Shown: in pieces, positions 1 to 11,950 of the stretch
How the letters are laid out: every line of letters starts with the position of its first letter
How positions within the stretch are numbered: the stretch's first letter is position 1
Assembly: GCA_023512835.1 (NCBI GenBank)
Contig: CM042088.1
Location: forward strand, 34,489,664 to 34,553,663
Source of the DNA: Taxillus chinensis
Taxonomy: Eukaryota; Streptophyta; Magnoliopsida; Santalales; Loranthaceae
Reading direction: 5' to 3'
DNA: 64,000 nucleotides
The notes under the pieces: model-generated
What the model saw: the letters and a program-made list of their open reading frames with translations, nothing else
Databases searched by the model: none
What the model was told of the DNA's origin: nothing
Translations under genes and position numbers: made by a program

Positions 1-1501
1 CATTGCACCTCACAAGCAAAACAAACATTCACAACAAAACATAACAAAAATGAAAACAAAACATGCATGCAAACAAACAAGCAACCGGTTCAAGGGACAT
101 ACCCCCCCCCCCATACTTAAACAAAGCGATGTCCTCAGAGCATGGAAAAAGTAAAAGGAAAAGGAGCGTTACCGGTTGGTGGGTACGTTATAGTAGAAGA
201 TAACATGGGCCACCATTCTTCTAAGACGTGCGACAAAGTCAGCCGAGGTTTCTCCTGTATGTGGGACCCTCTTCAATGAATAAAATGCGTCAGTTGGATG
301 TCTCAGATTCCCTCCTTATTTCATTTAAAATCCTAAAAGCTGGTTTGTGTAGTCTTAAAAACATCCCCTGCATCAGTGGTTAGTGGCAGCAGCACAATCA
401 TAATAATTGCTAAACATAAAAACATAACAAAAAATAAAAAAAAATGAAAAGAAATTGGGTTGCCTCCCAACAAGCGCTTTATTTTAAGTCTGTAGCTTGA
501 CTGTTCTTAGTATGTGTAACCAACACATGGTAAGCCTTCATCCTTGCCATATACACTTGAGCAGTTTCATATTCCACGGCAATCAGATGAAAGAATTGTT
601 GTGGCAACAACTTGAACTCCAGGAGCACGTACAAAATGAAGAGCACCCCCACAAACTTGAGGTTCTCTTTCCTCTCATGTTGGGTAGGCAACAAAAATTC
701 GATATACTCCACAATTGGAATAGTCAATATGCTCATGTGTGTACCTTCCTCATCTAACACTTCCTCTTTAAAGATAGGATAAGTTAATCCCCAAGGAAAC
801 TCGTAAAGCTTGACGCATGCAAATCTTCTTCATACCGAACAACTTTGATTGATAGGTCTCCAGGATATCAAAATAAACCGATCAACACCCAAATTCTGGG
901 GGTTGCATATCCAGATTCTCCATTGTTTGTGGTTCTTCTTCTTTTTCAAACAATCCAGAAATGGTCAAGCCATCCTCCTCTTCTTGGTTGGAAGAGACCA
1001 ATGTAAAGCAGGTTGTTCGGTTTGGGGCATCAAATTGCTTATATGTTCTTGACTTTTTGGGAGAAAACAAGTAGATACATTAGATGGGCAAAATAGTTGA
1101 GATGGAAGAGCCACCTTGTCATGGTCAGACATTGTCCTTTGTACCACTTCAGGTTTTGTAATATTAGCAGCATCATTGTGGTGATCTAGAATGGGATAAG
1201 AAGAATCATCATCATCCACAAAGTCCCATATTTTTGATGAAGAAAGTGAGAATGAACATCTTGAAGCAGGTAAACCATCCCGATCGAATCCTATGTTGCC
1301 ATTCTTATGCGGCTGGTCATTGGAATTAGTGCTCTTTCCTCCTCTTCTTTTTCTTCAAATCTAGGAACAACAACTTCATTGTAGTAGGGATATAGGTCTG
1401 CTATCCCTGCTCGACCTTCTTTTGTAGATTCATTGGCGAGAGCTAGTTGCTCTGATGGCAAAGTGAAAACAAACTGGTCTTGTTTTCCATAGTAACTACT
1501 G

Positions 1502-2212
1502 CTACATAAAGGTTGAATGGGTTGTCGGGCATTGATGGTGTGTGTATTGTCTAATACTTGCCCAACCACCGTCTCGCATTCGTCTCGCTAGGTCTGCCAT
1601 CTCAGCGTCTAATTCTTCAATAGTCTTTTCGATCTTCACTTCTCTTGTCTCTGGTAATAAAACATTTGGAGAAGTAGGTTGTATAAACCCCTCAACCTTT
1701 GTATCTTGGAGTTGTTTTTCAGTTTCCTTGTTGACATTTAAAAAGAACTCCCTCATTTCTTCATGAAGATCTTGTAACGGAGGATCATGCTGCTGTAAAT
1801 CATTGCCTCCAAAGAGTGAGGATGAACAAATTAATTCATCATTGTGCATCCTTGCCCATGTGTCCTCGTCACACTTCTCGAAGAATTCAGTCATGTGCTG
1901 GGGTGATGCTTCTTGTGGAGAATATTCAGCCTTGAATTGTGCTTCACTTGGCCAAACTCCATAGCCATCTCCATAAAAGTTATTAGTAGTATTCAGGGGC
2001 TGCTGGTAAGTAGAATTAGTGGCAAGATGTCCTTGGTTGTAGTCCCAATTTTTAGATGTTGAACACTTTATATAACTTGGGTCAGAATAAACTTCATATG
2101 GACAATCCCAAAATCTCCCTCGGTCTTCTTGGGTAGGACGAAATGTTGGGCAGTACGACTCCAACAAATCCTCCATTGCTTGCTTGGGATCAACTTCATA
2201 GCTCCAATCCAT
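1502..2212 (-). CDS. Unrecognised 236-aa acidic ORF of the LARD-like element
   Basis: This is the first long reading frame after the PBS, starting MDWSYEVDPKQAMEDLLESY. It is rich in acidic residues, Gln and aromatic residues, with a charged helical stretch near the C-terminus (about residues 185-212, EKTIEELDAEMADLARRMRD). I see no zinc knuckle, no aspartic protease DTGA and no signal peptide. Position suggests a gag-like or leader-encoded protein of a non-autonomous element, but I do not recognise a family. Further minus-strand fragments (965-1219 and 1291-1569, partly overlapping) may be broken continuations in other frames. Confidence 0.35.
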   Translation of the reverse strand: MDWSYEVDPKQAMEDLLESYCPTFRPTQEDRGRFWDCPYEVYSDPSYIKCSTSKNWDYNQGHLATNSTYQQPLNTTNNFYGDGYGVWPSEAQFKAEYSPQEASPQHMTEFFEKCDEDTWARMHNDELICSSSLFGGNDLQQHDPPLQDLHEEMREFFLNVNKETEKQLQDTKVEGFIQPTSPNVLLPETREVKIEKTIEELDAEMADLARRMRDGGWASIRQYTHHQCPTTHSTFM

Positions 2213-2564
2213 TGGAATGTTTGATTTGGCAACTGTGTTTGGTTTTTAAACCTACAAAAACAAAAACAACCAAATACCACACATAAACCCAAACCAAAAA
2301 GCAGAAACATGAGCACTCACACATACATATTCACATCCTAAAGCAAAGTCCATTATCTGTGAGGATTGTAAGGCAATAACTCTCCTCGAGTATGTCGCAT
2401 ACACTGAGGAATTAAAACAAACACTTGCTGTGTACCCCTAAAAGAAAACAAAACAGAGAAATACAAAGCCACACCACACTAGAAAAATAGAAAATCAAAA
2501 TTCCAAATCACAAATGAGCTTGATCACCTCATGTCACCTAACCCTAACAACGTTTGGCTTGCTT

Positions 2565-2581
2565 TCCCGGCAACGGCGCCA
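2565..2581 (-). promoter_or_regulatory. Primer-binding site of the LARD-like element
   Basis: Minus-strand TGGCGCCGTTGCCGGGA lies six bases inside the LTR end. It matches the usual Tat/Athila PBS, generally assigned to tRNA-Asp. It fixes the orientation of the element as minus. Confidence 0.85.
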
Positions 2582-2587
2582 AAAACT

Positions 2588-4090
2588 TGACCCGCATAAA
2601 TTATGTCTGAAGGTTTTGCAGCAAGTGCACTGGTCAAGTAATAAAATAGAGTATTAAGACTCCGGTTGTCGAACCCACAGGGAGGTAGCTAATGCTGTTA
2701 AGCAGCAAGCACTAAGCTAACAAGTTGATTTTATGTCTGGACAATTGATGTTTGTTGTGCAAATATTTTGAACAAAAAGATATTAAATCAGAATGTTGGC
2801 AAGCGGTTGGTATAGACATCTAGGGTCACAATGTTTACCACCCATTCAATTGTACTAATCTAGTTATGGCTCTTGTTCTTGATTTATGTTCTAGTTCAAG
2901 TTCATGTTGATTATCTCCTACCTATCTTACATTTGGTCCATGCTAAGATAGATTTAAGGCTTTTATCCCATTTGGTCCATGTGAATAAAAGTGATCAAGG
3001 TAGATAAACAATCTAATAGTTGTAGACTTGGTCCATCATACAATATTAAATCTAATTCACTAGTGTTCCACCCTAGACAAGGGCTAAGATTACCTAATTA
3101 TGCATAAACTAGGCATTTCCATTCAAGCAAGTGAATTAAACAAGAACTGAATTCTATTTTATTGAACAACCATAACCAAACTGACTACAATTTATTGGGG
3201 GCTACATTGCTCCCCTAGACTAATAAAACTACTCCATAATCATGACAAAAGCAATAACAATTACAAGAAGGAACATGATTACAGTACCAGGACAATAAAG
3301 GAAGACCCCAAGATGAACCAGGACTCCAGCCTCCAAAGACTCCGGCGTCTGCTGCCCAAACTCACTCCTTGCCAAGGACAATCCGATCTTTTAGCAATGG
3401 CTATAGCTCTTTTCAGAACTCGGATCAGATTCTCCCACTCAAGATGATTTACAATGCCTCCAAAGACCCCTATTTATAGGTTTTAGTGGGCCAAATTAGG
3501 GTTACAAAAGGTGTGCCCTAATTATAAATGTGGTCACGACCAAAACGACGTCGTTTTGGTTAGTGACACTAATCGACGTTCTAGGCGAAATAAAACTCAA
3601 ACTACACCAAATTTGACCCCAGTTCTTTAAAGGAAAATGATTAAACCAACAAAATACATCATTTGGAGCGCAAAAATGCTTGCACGTGAGAATGCACGTG
3701 AGAAGACCCTCTTCACGTGCAGCTCCAATTTGACTCAAATTTGCTCCAAAGCTTCCTCTTGAGTTGTAGAAAGCATCCATGCAATAAAATCCTTGCACGT
3801 GAGAATGCACGTGAGAAGGCTTTTCACGTGCACCTTGATTTTGCCTTCATTTTGTTTCCATCTTCTTCCTATAGCTTCCTTGTGAGTTGATGTAGTGATC
3901 TAGCCAAAGTGTGTGGGAAAAGGTTGCTCCAAAACCTGCCAAAAACACTCAAAAAGTACCACTATACACCAAACAGGGTCTTCCTAGGGGTTAGAGCAAA
4001 TATGTCGAAAATAACATGCAAATAGGTACAAAACATACGCTAAAACACCCTATATAAGGCATAGGATAACGGCATAAATGCACGTTATCA
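2588..4090 (-). repeat. 5' LTR of the LARD-like element
   Basis: 1503 bp, starting TGATAACGTG and ending GCGGGTCA on the minus strand, so it has a TGA/TCA terminal inverted repeat. A minus-strand TATAAATA lies at about 3471-3479. A perfect 20-bp palindrome (3540-3559) and two clusters of CACGTG-type motifs (3681-3721, 3793-3832) lie upstream of it, as expected for a U3 promoter. The LTR end is followed after six bases by the PBS. The right edge abuts element A LTR sequence with no spacer. Confidence 0.85.
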
Positions 4091-5273
4091 GTTAGGTTTT
4101 GGCTGGGTATTAATAGCTAATATATATATATATATATAATGGTGTTTGATATTGTTGGTTGGTATGCTAAATATATATATATCGTTTGTGCTTAAAATTA
4201 TCGTGTGGACATTATACGTATCATTGGACTGATATTTATAAATTTGACACTTAAGGTAATATCTGTGTGTGTTTCCATTAATTCGACACAAGAAAAATAT
4301 AAATATGTAAATAATATATATTAGTCTGCTTGGTACTATTGATTTAACATTAGGAACAAAATTGATGGATTGGTTGTAAGTTCGATGTGTATAGATATAA
4401 GTATCGTTTGTAGTATGATGTTGGAAATTTAGTTAAATAATTATGTGTACGGCTTTGTGTTAAGATTGGAGTTAATTAAATTATGTATATGGATTTTGTG
4501 ATAAAATTTGTTGGGTTAATCATGGGTCCCACCTAGGGTTGGTAAGAGGCCGCAGGTCCCCTACGTGGCTGGTAACCCAGGTCCCATATGTGGCTGGTTG
4601 TCGTTAGGGACACCATGGATCCCACATATGGTTATCTAGTAGTAGCTGGAATTCTTGGAGTTGGTAGCGAGAATTTCCATGGATGGCCGGTTTGCTAGCG
4701 TAAACTTTTATTAATTGAAGTGAGATGTGATGTCTTATTTGTGATTTACTAGAATTTAATCGTGATAGAAAGTGATACTACACTGGCACAAGCATACACT
4801 GATCATTCAGACCTAGGAATTTATATAATAGGATAGTAGGGGCGGGAATCATCTACTGGGCGTACGTGCTCGCCCTACTATATTTCTATTATTTCCTACA
4901 GGTTATAGGGAGTAGCTGGTGGAGCCATAGCGGAGCAAGTTGGGACTTCTCGGGTGTAGGATTAATGCTATGGATTTGTTTATCATTTTATCATTTTATT
5001 TTCCGGACTTGGGTCCGTGACAGTTGTATGAACTCAATTGGCTAGACCTCTTTATACTATGTGGGTGTTGTTTGGCTTTAGTAATATTGCTTGCATTGAT
5101 ACATCTATTAAGTGCTTGTATGTTGCATTGGATTGTTTATGAGTGCAATGCTACCCCCGTTGTAGTACTGTACAGGGGTGAATCAGTCACCAACCCCTCG
5201 ACCCTCCCCCTGGTGTGGTCGTGGGGAAGTCGCGTTCCTAGTTTTATAGATTACAGGATTTAGGGGCGTGACA
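4091..5273 (+). repeat. 5' LTR of element A, truncated at its 5' side
   Basis: Matches 11829-13040 of the 3' LTR from the first base and ends GGGGCGTGACA. The missing first part corresponds to 10716-11828. The conserved TCGCCCTAC/polypyrimidine/CAG block lies at about 4869-4902. An (AT)n tract near 4175 is much shorter than in the 3' LTR. Confidence 0.92.
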
Positions 5274-5276
5274 ATT

Positions 5277-5288
5277 TGGTATCAGAGC
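5277..5288 (+). promoter_or_regulatory. Element A primer-binding site (initiator Met tRNA)
   Basis: TGGTATCAGAGC lies three bases after the LTR end. It is complementary to the 3' end of plant initiator tRNA-Met and is the standard PBS of this group. Confidence 0.95.
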
Positions 5289-5772
5289 GTGGTTTAGTGG
5301 ACCTAGGTTAGTGAGGGGTGGTTGATAGACACTTAAAAGCTTGGAAGACTATAGGGAGGGCGCCTGATCAACATAGTCCTTATATGTGTTCTGGGTTGAC
5401 TGAGGGTTCATCAGATCATCCTAGGAAACATTTGGGTTGGGTGCATACATGCTGCGTGATTATGTGCATATCTAGGCACTAGAAATTATCTGCTAATGAT
5501 GCTTTAATAATGTGCTTGTATTGATTAAACAATTGGCTATCTGTGGTTTGTTTTTCTTTGGTGATTGATTGTGCTTAATTGAAAATGCTATTGTGCTAAT
5601 TCAAACTTAGGAGGTCTAAGTAAATAACCACATAATTTGGTGAATAGCATAAGAGGCTTAGAGACCTCATTATTTGTGCGGCGGACTTGGTTCTGCCTAT
5701 GGGTTTAAATAATTTGGTTGTTTGACTAGTGCGCAGTAGTTAATAGATATTGTTCATATGTGTTGGTGCAGA
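5289..5772 (+). other. Element A untranslated leader
   Basis: Non-coding stretch between PBS and gag. It closely resembles the same interval of element B (about 16144-16370), including the segment GGACCTAGGTTAGTGAGGGG. No ORF is supported here. Confidence 0.7.
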
Positions 5773-6875
5773 ATGACACCCAAGACTAGGGCTCAAGGTC
5801 CAGCAGAGGAGCTATCCATTCAGTCTGAATCACAAGGAGAGCAGAGTTCTCCAATACCTGCCTTGGGTTTAGAGATTGCTGCTCAGATTGGGGCTCAAAT
5901 ATTGAACCAAATCCAGGGTGCCATGCAGGGTACCATGAGGGAGGTGGCCAAAGAAGTGATGCAGGAGGAACTGAGGAGGCAGCAGCAGCAGGACATTTTA
6001 GAGGAGAGCCAGCCACAGCTCATGATAGTACCGCCCGCAGTACCGATCGACTGGGTGAGTCGGTTCCTGAAGCAGAAACTGACAAAGTTTGAGGCGAATA
6101 CGAGACCCGATGAGGCCAAGGAATGGGTCAAATGGACAGAAGACATTTTCGAGCTGATCCAGGTGCCCGAAGAGGCCAAGGTCCGCTTAGCCACGCATTT
6201 CCTAGTAGGTGGGGCCCACGGTAGTGGGACACTGTGAAGCATGTTTACGAGAGCCCGATTGGAAGGGAAGAATTCGTGGAGCTCTTCTACACAGAGTATT
6301 TCCCTCGCTCTGTGCAGAAGACGAGGCGATGGGAGTACTACACTTTGGAGCAGGGCAGTCGGACTGTGACAGAGTATGTCACTGCTTTCACTGAGCTAGG
6401 GAGATTTGCCCCAAAGTCATGGAGGGTTGAGGCTAATAAGACCCAAGATTTCATTGATGGGCTGAGACCATCACTCAGGAGGGGACTGAACATGATGGAG
6501 TTGACCACGTACAGTGACGCGGTCAACAAGGCACTTATTGGAGAGCGGGACTTAAACCAAATCAGGACTCAGAAACCAGGAAGCTCATCGGGGCCTAGCC
6601 AAAAGAGGCCAAGAGAGGAGAAGTCTGAAGGACAGGGGGACAAGAGGCCGGTGCCCAAATTCTCACATACGGGAAACTCAGGCAGCAGTTCTACCTCACG
6701 GTTTTCAGGGACGTGTCGATCTTGCGGACTTCGGGGGCATAAGGAGGCAGATTGTAGGCGGAAGAGTGGCAACCCACTCAAGTGTTTTCGATGTGGGGGA
6801 CTGGGACACAGGATAGGAGAGTGTCCTTCTGCCAGCTCAGCTAGTGTTACGGGGCCTCATCGACCTCGTGACTAG
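5773..6875 (+). pseudogene. gag: Element A gag, frameshifted
   Basis: Gag starts at ATG 5773 (MTPKTRAQGP). A glutamine-rich N-terminal region precedes the retrotransposon gag core (GREEFVELFYTEYFP, RTVTEYVTAFTELGRF). Two CCHC zinc knuckles follow, CRSCGLRGHKEADC and CFRCGGLGHRIGEC, as expected for RNA binding in the nucleocapsid. A frameshift near 6200-6225, next to a TAG where TGG (Trp) is expected, separates the N-terminal part from the rest. The frame stops at TAG 6873-6875 and then stays open in the same frame toward pol. Gag packages the element RNA in cytoplasmic particles, but this copy cannot make the full protein. Confidence 0.9.
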
Positions 6876-7001
6876 GGCCAGAGGAGCGGGGCTCCATATC
6901 AGAGACCAGCTCAGTCAGGACAGTCAGTACAGGGACGACCTGTTACACAGCAACCTCAGCGGGAGGCCCAGGCTCAGAAGGGACAGAATGATCGAGCTAC
7001 G

Positions 7002-10000
7002 ATGAGTCAGGCCAGCGGCAGTGTACAGAAGGGGAGGAACTATGCTATCACTGACAGGGAGGCAGAAGTTCCACCAGTGGACGAGGCGAGTCAGGGGCCA
7101 GCTGCGGTGAGAGGTACAATTTTGGTTTCACGCACTATTTGTACTGTTTTGATTGATACTGGTGCTACACACTCGTTCATTGCACACTCCACTGTAGAGG
7201 GACTAGAGTTGGTTTGTACCACCGTTAATCAGCCCCTTGTGGTTGATACACCCGTAGGGGGCCTGGTGATGATTGATAGGGTCTGTTCGGAATGTGAGGT
7301 TACTCTCGGAGGTGTTGACCTCTGGTGTAACCTATTTGTAATGCACTTTGATGCTTTTGATGTGATATTGGGTATGGACTGGTTGACCCGTGTAGAGGCA
7401 GTGATTGAGTGTTATAGGCGATGAGTGACCTTCCTCACACCTGAGGGCACCCGAGGCACCTTCATGGGTGAGTGGTCTGATGATGCATGTAAGTTGGGGC
7501 CTTTGAGGCAAGGATGGGGTGATGTAACCCATCAGTTGGCCAGTCTGACACATGTTGACACCCAGCGGGAGGATAAGGCGGTGTTACCTAAGGTGGTGGA
7601 TCAGTTTTCTGACGTATTTCCCGAAGACTTGGTTGATTTATCACCAGAGAGAGAAGTGGACTTTTCGATAGAATTGCTACCGGGGACGACACCTATCAGA
7701 TTGGCGGCTTACAGGATGGCACCAGTTAAGCTTCGAGAGCTCAAGAGGCAGATTGACGATCTTTTGGCGCGTGGCTTTATTAGACGGAGTAGTTCACCTT
7801 GGAGTGCTCCGGTGTTATTCGCCAAAAAGGCGGATGGTTCGCTTCGGTTGTGTATTGACTACCGACGGTTGAACCAGGTGACAATGAAGAACCGATACCC
7901 CCTACCGAGGATCGATGATTTGTTTGACCAGTTCAGGAGTGCCCGTTGGTTTTCCAAGATCGATCTGAGGTCTGGATACCATCAGCTACGTGTGGGGGAG
8001 TCTGATATCCCGAAGACAGCCTTCAGTTGTAGATATGGCCATTATGAGTGGCTAGTGATGCCCTTTGGGCTCACAAATGCCCCAGTGGTGTTCATGGGGT
8101 TGATGAACCAGATTTTCACACCCTATCTCGATTAGTTCGTGGTAGTCTTTATTGATGATATCTTGATTTATTCCCGGACAGAGTACGAGCATGAGGAGCA
8201 TCTACAGGTGGTGTTGCAGATGTTGAGGGACCATAGACTATACGCAAAATTCACGAAGTGTGATTTTTGGCTGCAGCGGGTGAAATTTTTAGGGCATGTG
8301 GTGTCATCGGAGGGTATTACAGTGGATCCTGGCAAGATTGAGGCAGTGATGTCTTGGAAGCGGCCAACAAATGTTTTTGAGATTCAGAGTTTTCTGGGGT
8401 TGGCGGGTTATTACAGGAGGTTTGTCAAGGACTTCTCCCGATTAGCTGCACGGATGACTGGCTTGACCCGAAAGGGAGTGCGGTTTGACTGGTCGGATGC
8501 TTGTAAGGAGGCTTTTAGTCAGCTGAAGGCTAGATTGACTTCAGCACCTATCCTGGTCCTACCACAGGAGGGTGTACCCTATGAGGTCTACTGTGATGCC
8601 TCTAATGTTGGATTGGGTTGCGTGCTCATGCAGGAAGGGCGGGTAATTTCTTATGGTTCCCGTTAGTTGAGGACCCATGAGAAGAACTACCCTACGCACG
8701 ATTTAGAGATGGCTGCAGTGATCTTTGCATTGAAGAGTTGGCAGCACTATCTCCTTGGGGAGAAGTTTGTGGTATATACTGACCACAAGAGTTTGCAGTA
8801 CATCTTCTCTCAGAGGGATCTGAATCTTAGGCAGAGGCATTGGGTAAAGTATATGTAGCAGTTTCAGTTCGATCTTCAGTATACACCTGGGAAAGGGAAT
8901 ATAGTAGCTGATGCCCTGAGCCGGAAGAGCCAAGCCGTAGTGGCTCTCTGTGTTGTCAAGGAATGGGAGATGATGGGGCAACTAGCTGCTCTGAGGTTAC
9001 AACCAGTGCAGGGAGTAGAGCAGGGCATGCTGAGTGTGGTTGTAGCAGTGCCTGAGTTGCAGCGTCAAGTTATTGAAGGTCAGTTGGGGGATGTTGAGTG
9101 TGAGGTCCTCTGGGATCAGATTCAGACCGCCGTACTTTCTACGGATTGGACAAAGGATATCGACCATGTGTTGCGCTATTGAAGTCGATTGATAGTTCCA
9201 TCTTCTCTCCGGGAGACAGTTCTACGGGAATTCCATCACTTTCGTTTGGCTGTTCACCCTGGAGGAACGAAGATGTATCATGCTGTTCGGCAGCAGTTCT
9301 GGTGGTCGGGCCTTAAGAAAGCCATTGCGGAGTTTGTTCGACGGTGCTTGATATGCCAGCAGGTCAAGGCCGAGCATTTGCGGTCTGCCTGGTGAATTGC
9401 AGTCGTTACCTGTGCCGGAGTGGAAGTGGGATCATGTGACTATGGATTTCGTCACAGGGCTTCCTCGTTCTAGAGGTCATGATACTATTTGGGTTGTTGT
9501 TGACCCTTTGACGAAATCTGCCTACTTTATTCCGATTCGTGAGACCGATCCAGTCCGAACCTTGGGACAACGATATGTCGACGTGGTGGTACGGTTGCAT
9601 GGTGTGCCGTTGTCGATCGTTTCTGATAGGGATGCTCGGTTCACTTCGCAGTTCTAGCGGCAGTTACAGCGTGCATTGGGCACCCGGGTGCACTTGAGTA
9701 CAGCTTACCACCCTCAGACAGATGGCCAGTCGGAGCGCACTATTCAGATTCTTGAGGATATGCTTCGTGCTTGTGTGTTGGATTTTGGAGGTTGTTGGGA
9801 GGCTCACCTTTCCTTGGTAGAGTTTTCCTACAATAGCAGCTATCAGGCTACGATAGGGATGGCGCCATATGAGGCATTGTATGGGCGACCTTGTCGCTCC
9901 CCTCTGTGTTGGGCCCAGGTAGGGGAGGCAGTTGTTTTAGGTCCCGATATGGTTCAGGAGACTACCGAGCTGGTTCAGCTGATCCGACAGTGGATGTTAA

Positions 10001-10491
10001 CGGCCCAGAGTCGACAGAAGTCTTATGCTGATAGGCGACGGCGATCGCTACAGTTTGTCATAGGGGATCGCGTCTTCTTACGAGTCTCGCCACGACGGGG
10101 GCACAGACGGTTTGGGCGAGGGTACAAACTCTCACCTCGATTTGTGGGTATTTTTCCTATTATTGCTATTGTGGGACCGGTTGCTTATCGATTGGAGTTA
10201 CCACCCGAGCTAGCTCGTGTTCATGACGTTTTCCATGTTTCCCAGTTGCGGAAATACTATCCGGATCCTTCCCATGTGCTCGATTGGCATGAGATAGAGT
10301 TAGCAGATGATGGTTCTATCGTGGAGGCACCAGTTCAGATTTTGGACCGACGGGAGTAGGTCTTGCGAGGCAAGACGATTCCATTAGTCAGAGTTTTGTG
10401 GCGCCACCGTAATATGGAGGAGCAGACCTGGGAGCGGGAGAGTCAAATGCGTGCTCTTCACCCCGAGCTGTTCGAGGACGAACAGTCCTAA
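7002..10491 (+). pseudogene. pol: Element A pol (protease-RT-RNase H-integrase-chromodomain), multiple stops
   Basis: Protease has [11 protein letters not shown] (about 7148). RT runs about 7680-8330 with [28 protein letters not shown] and the catalytic FIDDIL after a stop. RNase H has VYCDAS (about 8585) and [11 protein letters not shown]. Integrase has an HHCC zinc region (9230-9360), [15 protein letters not shown] and QTDGQSERTIQ. The tail (10366-10488) contains LRGKTIPLVRVLWR and ends ELFEDEQS followed by TAA, resembling a Tekay chromodomain. In-frame stops lie at 7422, 8133, 8664, 8856, 9180, 9393, 9655 and 10357, with a frameshift near 9385-9400. At 8664 and 8856 element B has CAG where A has TAG. 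Confidence 0.92.
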
Positions 10492-10504
10492 GGTGGGGAG
10501 GATG
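10490..10504 (+). promoter_or_regulatory. Element A proximal polypurine tract copy
   Basis: AAGGTGGGGAGGATG directly overlaps the pol stop. A near-identical copy precedes the 3' LTR about 210 bp later. Element B has the same duplication. Confidence 0.7.
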
Positions 10505-10701
10505 TCAAGATCTTTACCTTGCGTTAAGGTAGTTAACCTAGTTTGTTTTTGTTTATTATGCTTTTGCGTGTGCTTTGATGCGTTGTTGGTTATTTTTGTT
10601 CATGGGTGTTATTTTGTTTATCATGCTAGTAGCTAGATTATGCGTAATTATTTTCGCCTAGGAAGTGTCGTTCGACTTGTCTTTTCGGGGACGAAAAGTC
10701 C

Positions 10702-10715
10702 TAAGGTGGGGAGGA
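10702..10715 (+). promoter_or_regulatory. Element A polypurine tract at the 3' LTR
   Basis: The purine-rich AAGGTGGGGAGGA lies immediately before the TGTAAGGACC start of the 3' LTR. This is the expected plus-strand primer site for reverse transcription. Confidence 0.88.
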
Positions 10716-11144
10716 TGTAAGGACCTGTATCGGAGGGAGGTCAGAAGTTAGGCCCGGTTAGAGTTTAAAATATGTATTAGCAATTTGGATCATTATTATT
10801 ATTCAGTGATTCAAATAGGCTGGAATTGTTATTATATATTATTATGATTATTAAAATAATTATTTTAATTATTTTAATGTGTGTTGTTTTTAAGATAATA
10901 TTAATATTTAATTATTTGGGATATTATTATAATAATTAATATTGCGATTGTTATTGTTATTGTGATTATTGGGTTTATTATTATCGTTATTAATATTATG
11001 TGATTATTATTAACCCAAGCATTAAATATAAAGACCTTATTAATATTGCTAGTATTAATTATTAACGCAATATTATTATTGATATTATTATTATTATTAT
11101 TATTATTACTAATATTATTATAATTATAATTATTGTTAAGGTAG

Positions 11145-11153
11145 TATAAATAG
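11145..11153 (+). promoter_or_regulatory. TATA box of element A 3' LTR
   Basis: TATAAATAG is followed by a GC-richer leader and then the donor-like AGGTAGGT at 11260-11267. The position fits an LTR Pol II promoter with U3 upstream. Confidence 0.7.
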
Positions 11154-11896
11154 AGGGGAACTAGGGTAAAACCCTACATTCGTTGTCTGCGCACATTTAA
11201 CAGTTGGGAGAAAGCGTGAATTGAAGCCTTCGTGTTCTTCATCTCTCCAGTTTGAATCTAGGTAGGTGATTCTAGTTTCCCTGTTGTATTGCATAAACGC
11301 GGATAGTTAGGGCATATACGCATGAATTAAAAGATATATATAAATATTGTATCGGCGTATGATGGGTTGATTTCCTTCCCCCTTCGTCTGGGTATAATCT
11401 TCCCTCTTCACGAATCGTCTTCTTCCGGAATTTGTCCATGTACGTATTCTTCTATTTAGTCTTATTATTATTATTATGTTACACATAATTAGACCAGGCA
11501 GCCCCACCTCATGTTTTCACGATTTTTTTTTGGAATTGTCCTTATATGCCCCTTTTCTTTATTTAGTCTCATCATTATAAAGGTTGGTCTCTTAATTTGC
11601 TTGGCCTGTATATCCTGTGCGTGGACCACCAAATCGTAGATGAGTACTGGTTTCACGTGCGATGCTCCTGAAGCTACGTTGTCCTATGCGCTGCCCTACG
11701 TGATGGTGCCTATCCACATATGGCCTTCCTGACGTTGAACCCCAGTCTACCCACGACAGACAGGCCGGCGATCCTGCGGCAGCTTGGGTGACCCTGCTGC
11801 AGCTGGTGTTGAGGGGCGGTAGTGTGGGGTTAGGTTTTGGCTGGGTATTAATAGCTAATATATATATAATGGTGTTTGATATTGTTGGTTGGTATG

Positions 11897-11897
<1 letters not shown>

Positions 11898-11948
<51 letters not shown>
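11898..11948. repeat. (TA)n microsatellite in element A 3' LTR
   Basis: About 25 TA units. The same position in the 5' LTR (near 4172-4182) has only a short run, so the tract expanded or contracted after insertion. Confidence 0.95.

Positions 11949-11950
<2 letters not shown>

Larger units (their letters stand above)
1..4090 (-). mobile_element. LARD / Tat-Athila-like LTR element, 5' part, runs off the left edge
   Basis: Read on the minus strand, this is an LTR (2588-4090), then a primer-binding site TGGCGCCGTTGCCGGGA (2565-2581), then an internal region running to the window edge. This PBS is the one usual for plant Tat/Athila elements. The internal region shows no protease, RT or integrase motif. 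Near 459-485 the minus strand has the segment AAGCGCTTGTTGGGAGGCAA, which is common in non-autonomous plant elements of this kind; that is recalled knowledge, not a search. The absence of pol within 2.5 kb of the PBS suggests a LARD-type derivative, although pol could lie outside the window. The element sits inside the 5' LTR of element A, so it is the younger of the two. Confidence 0.75.
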
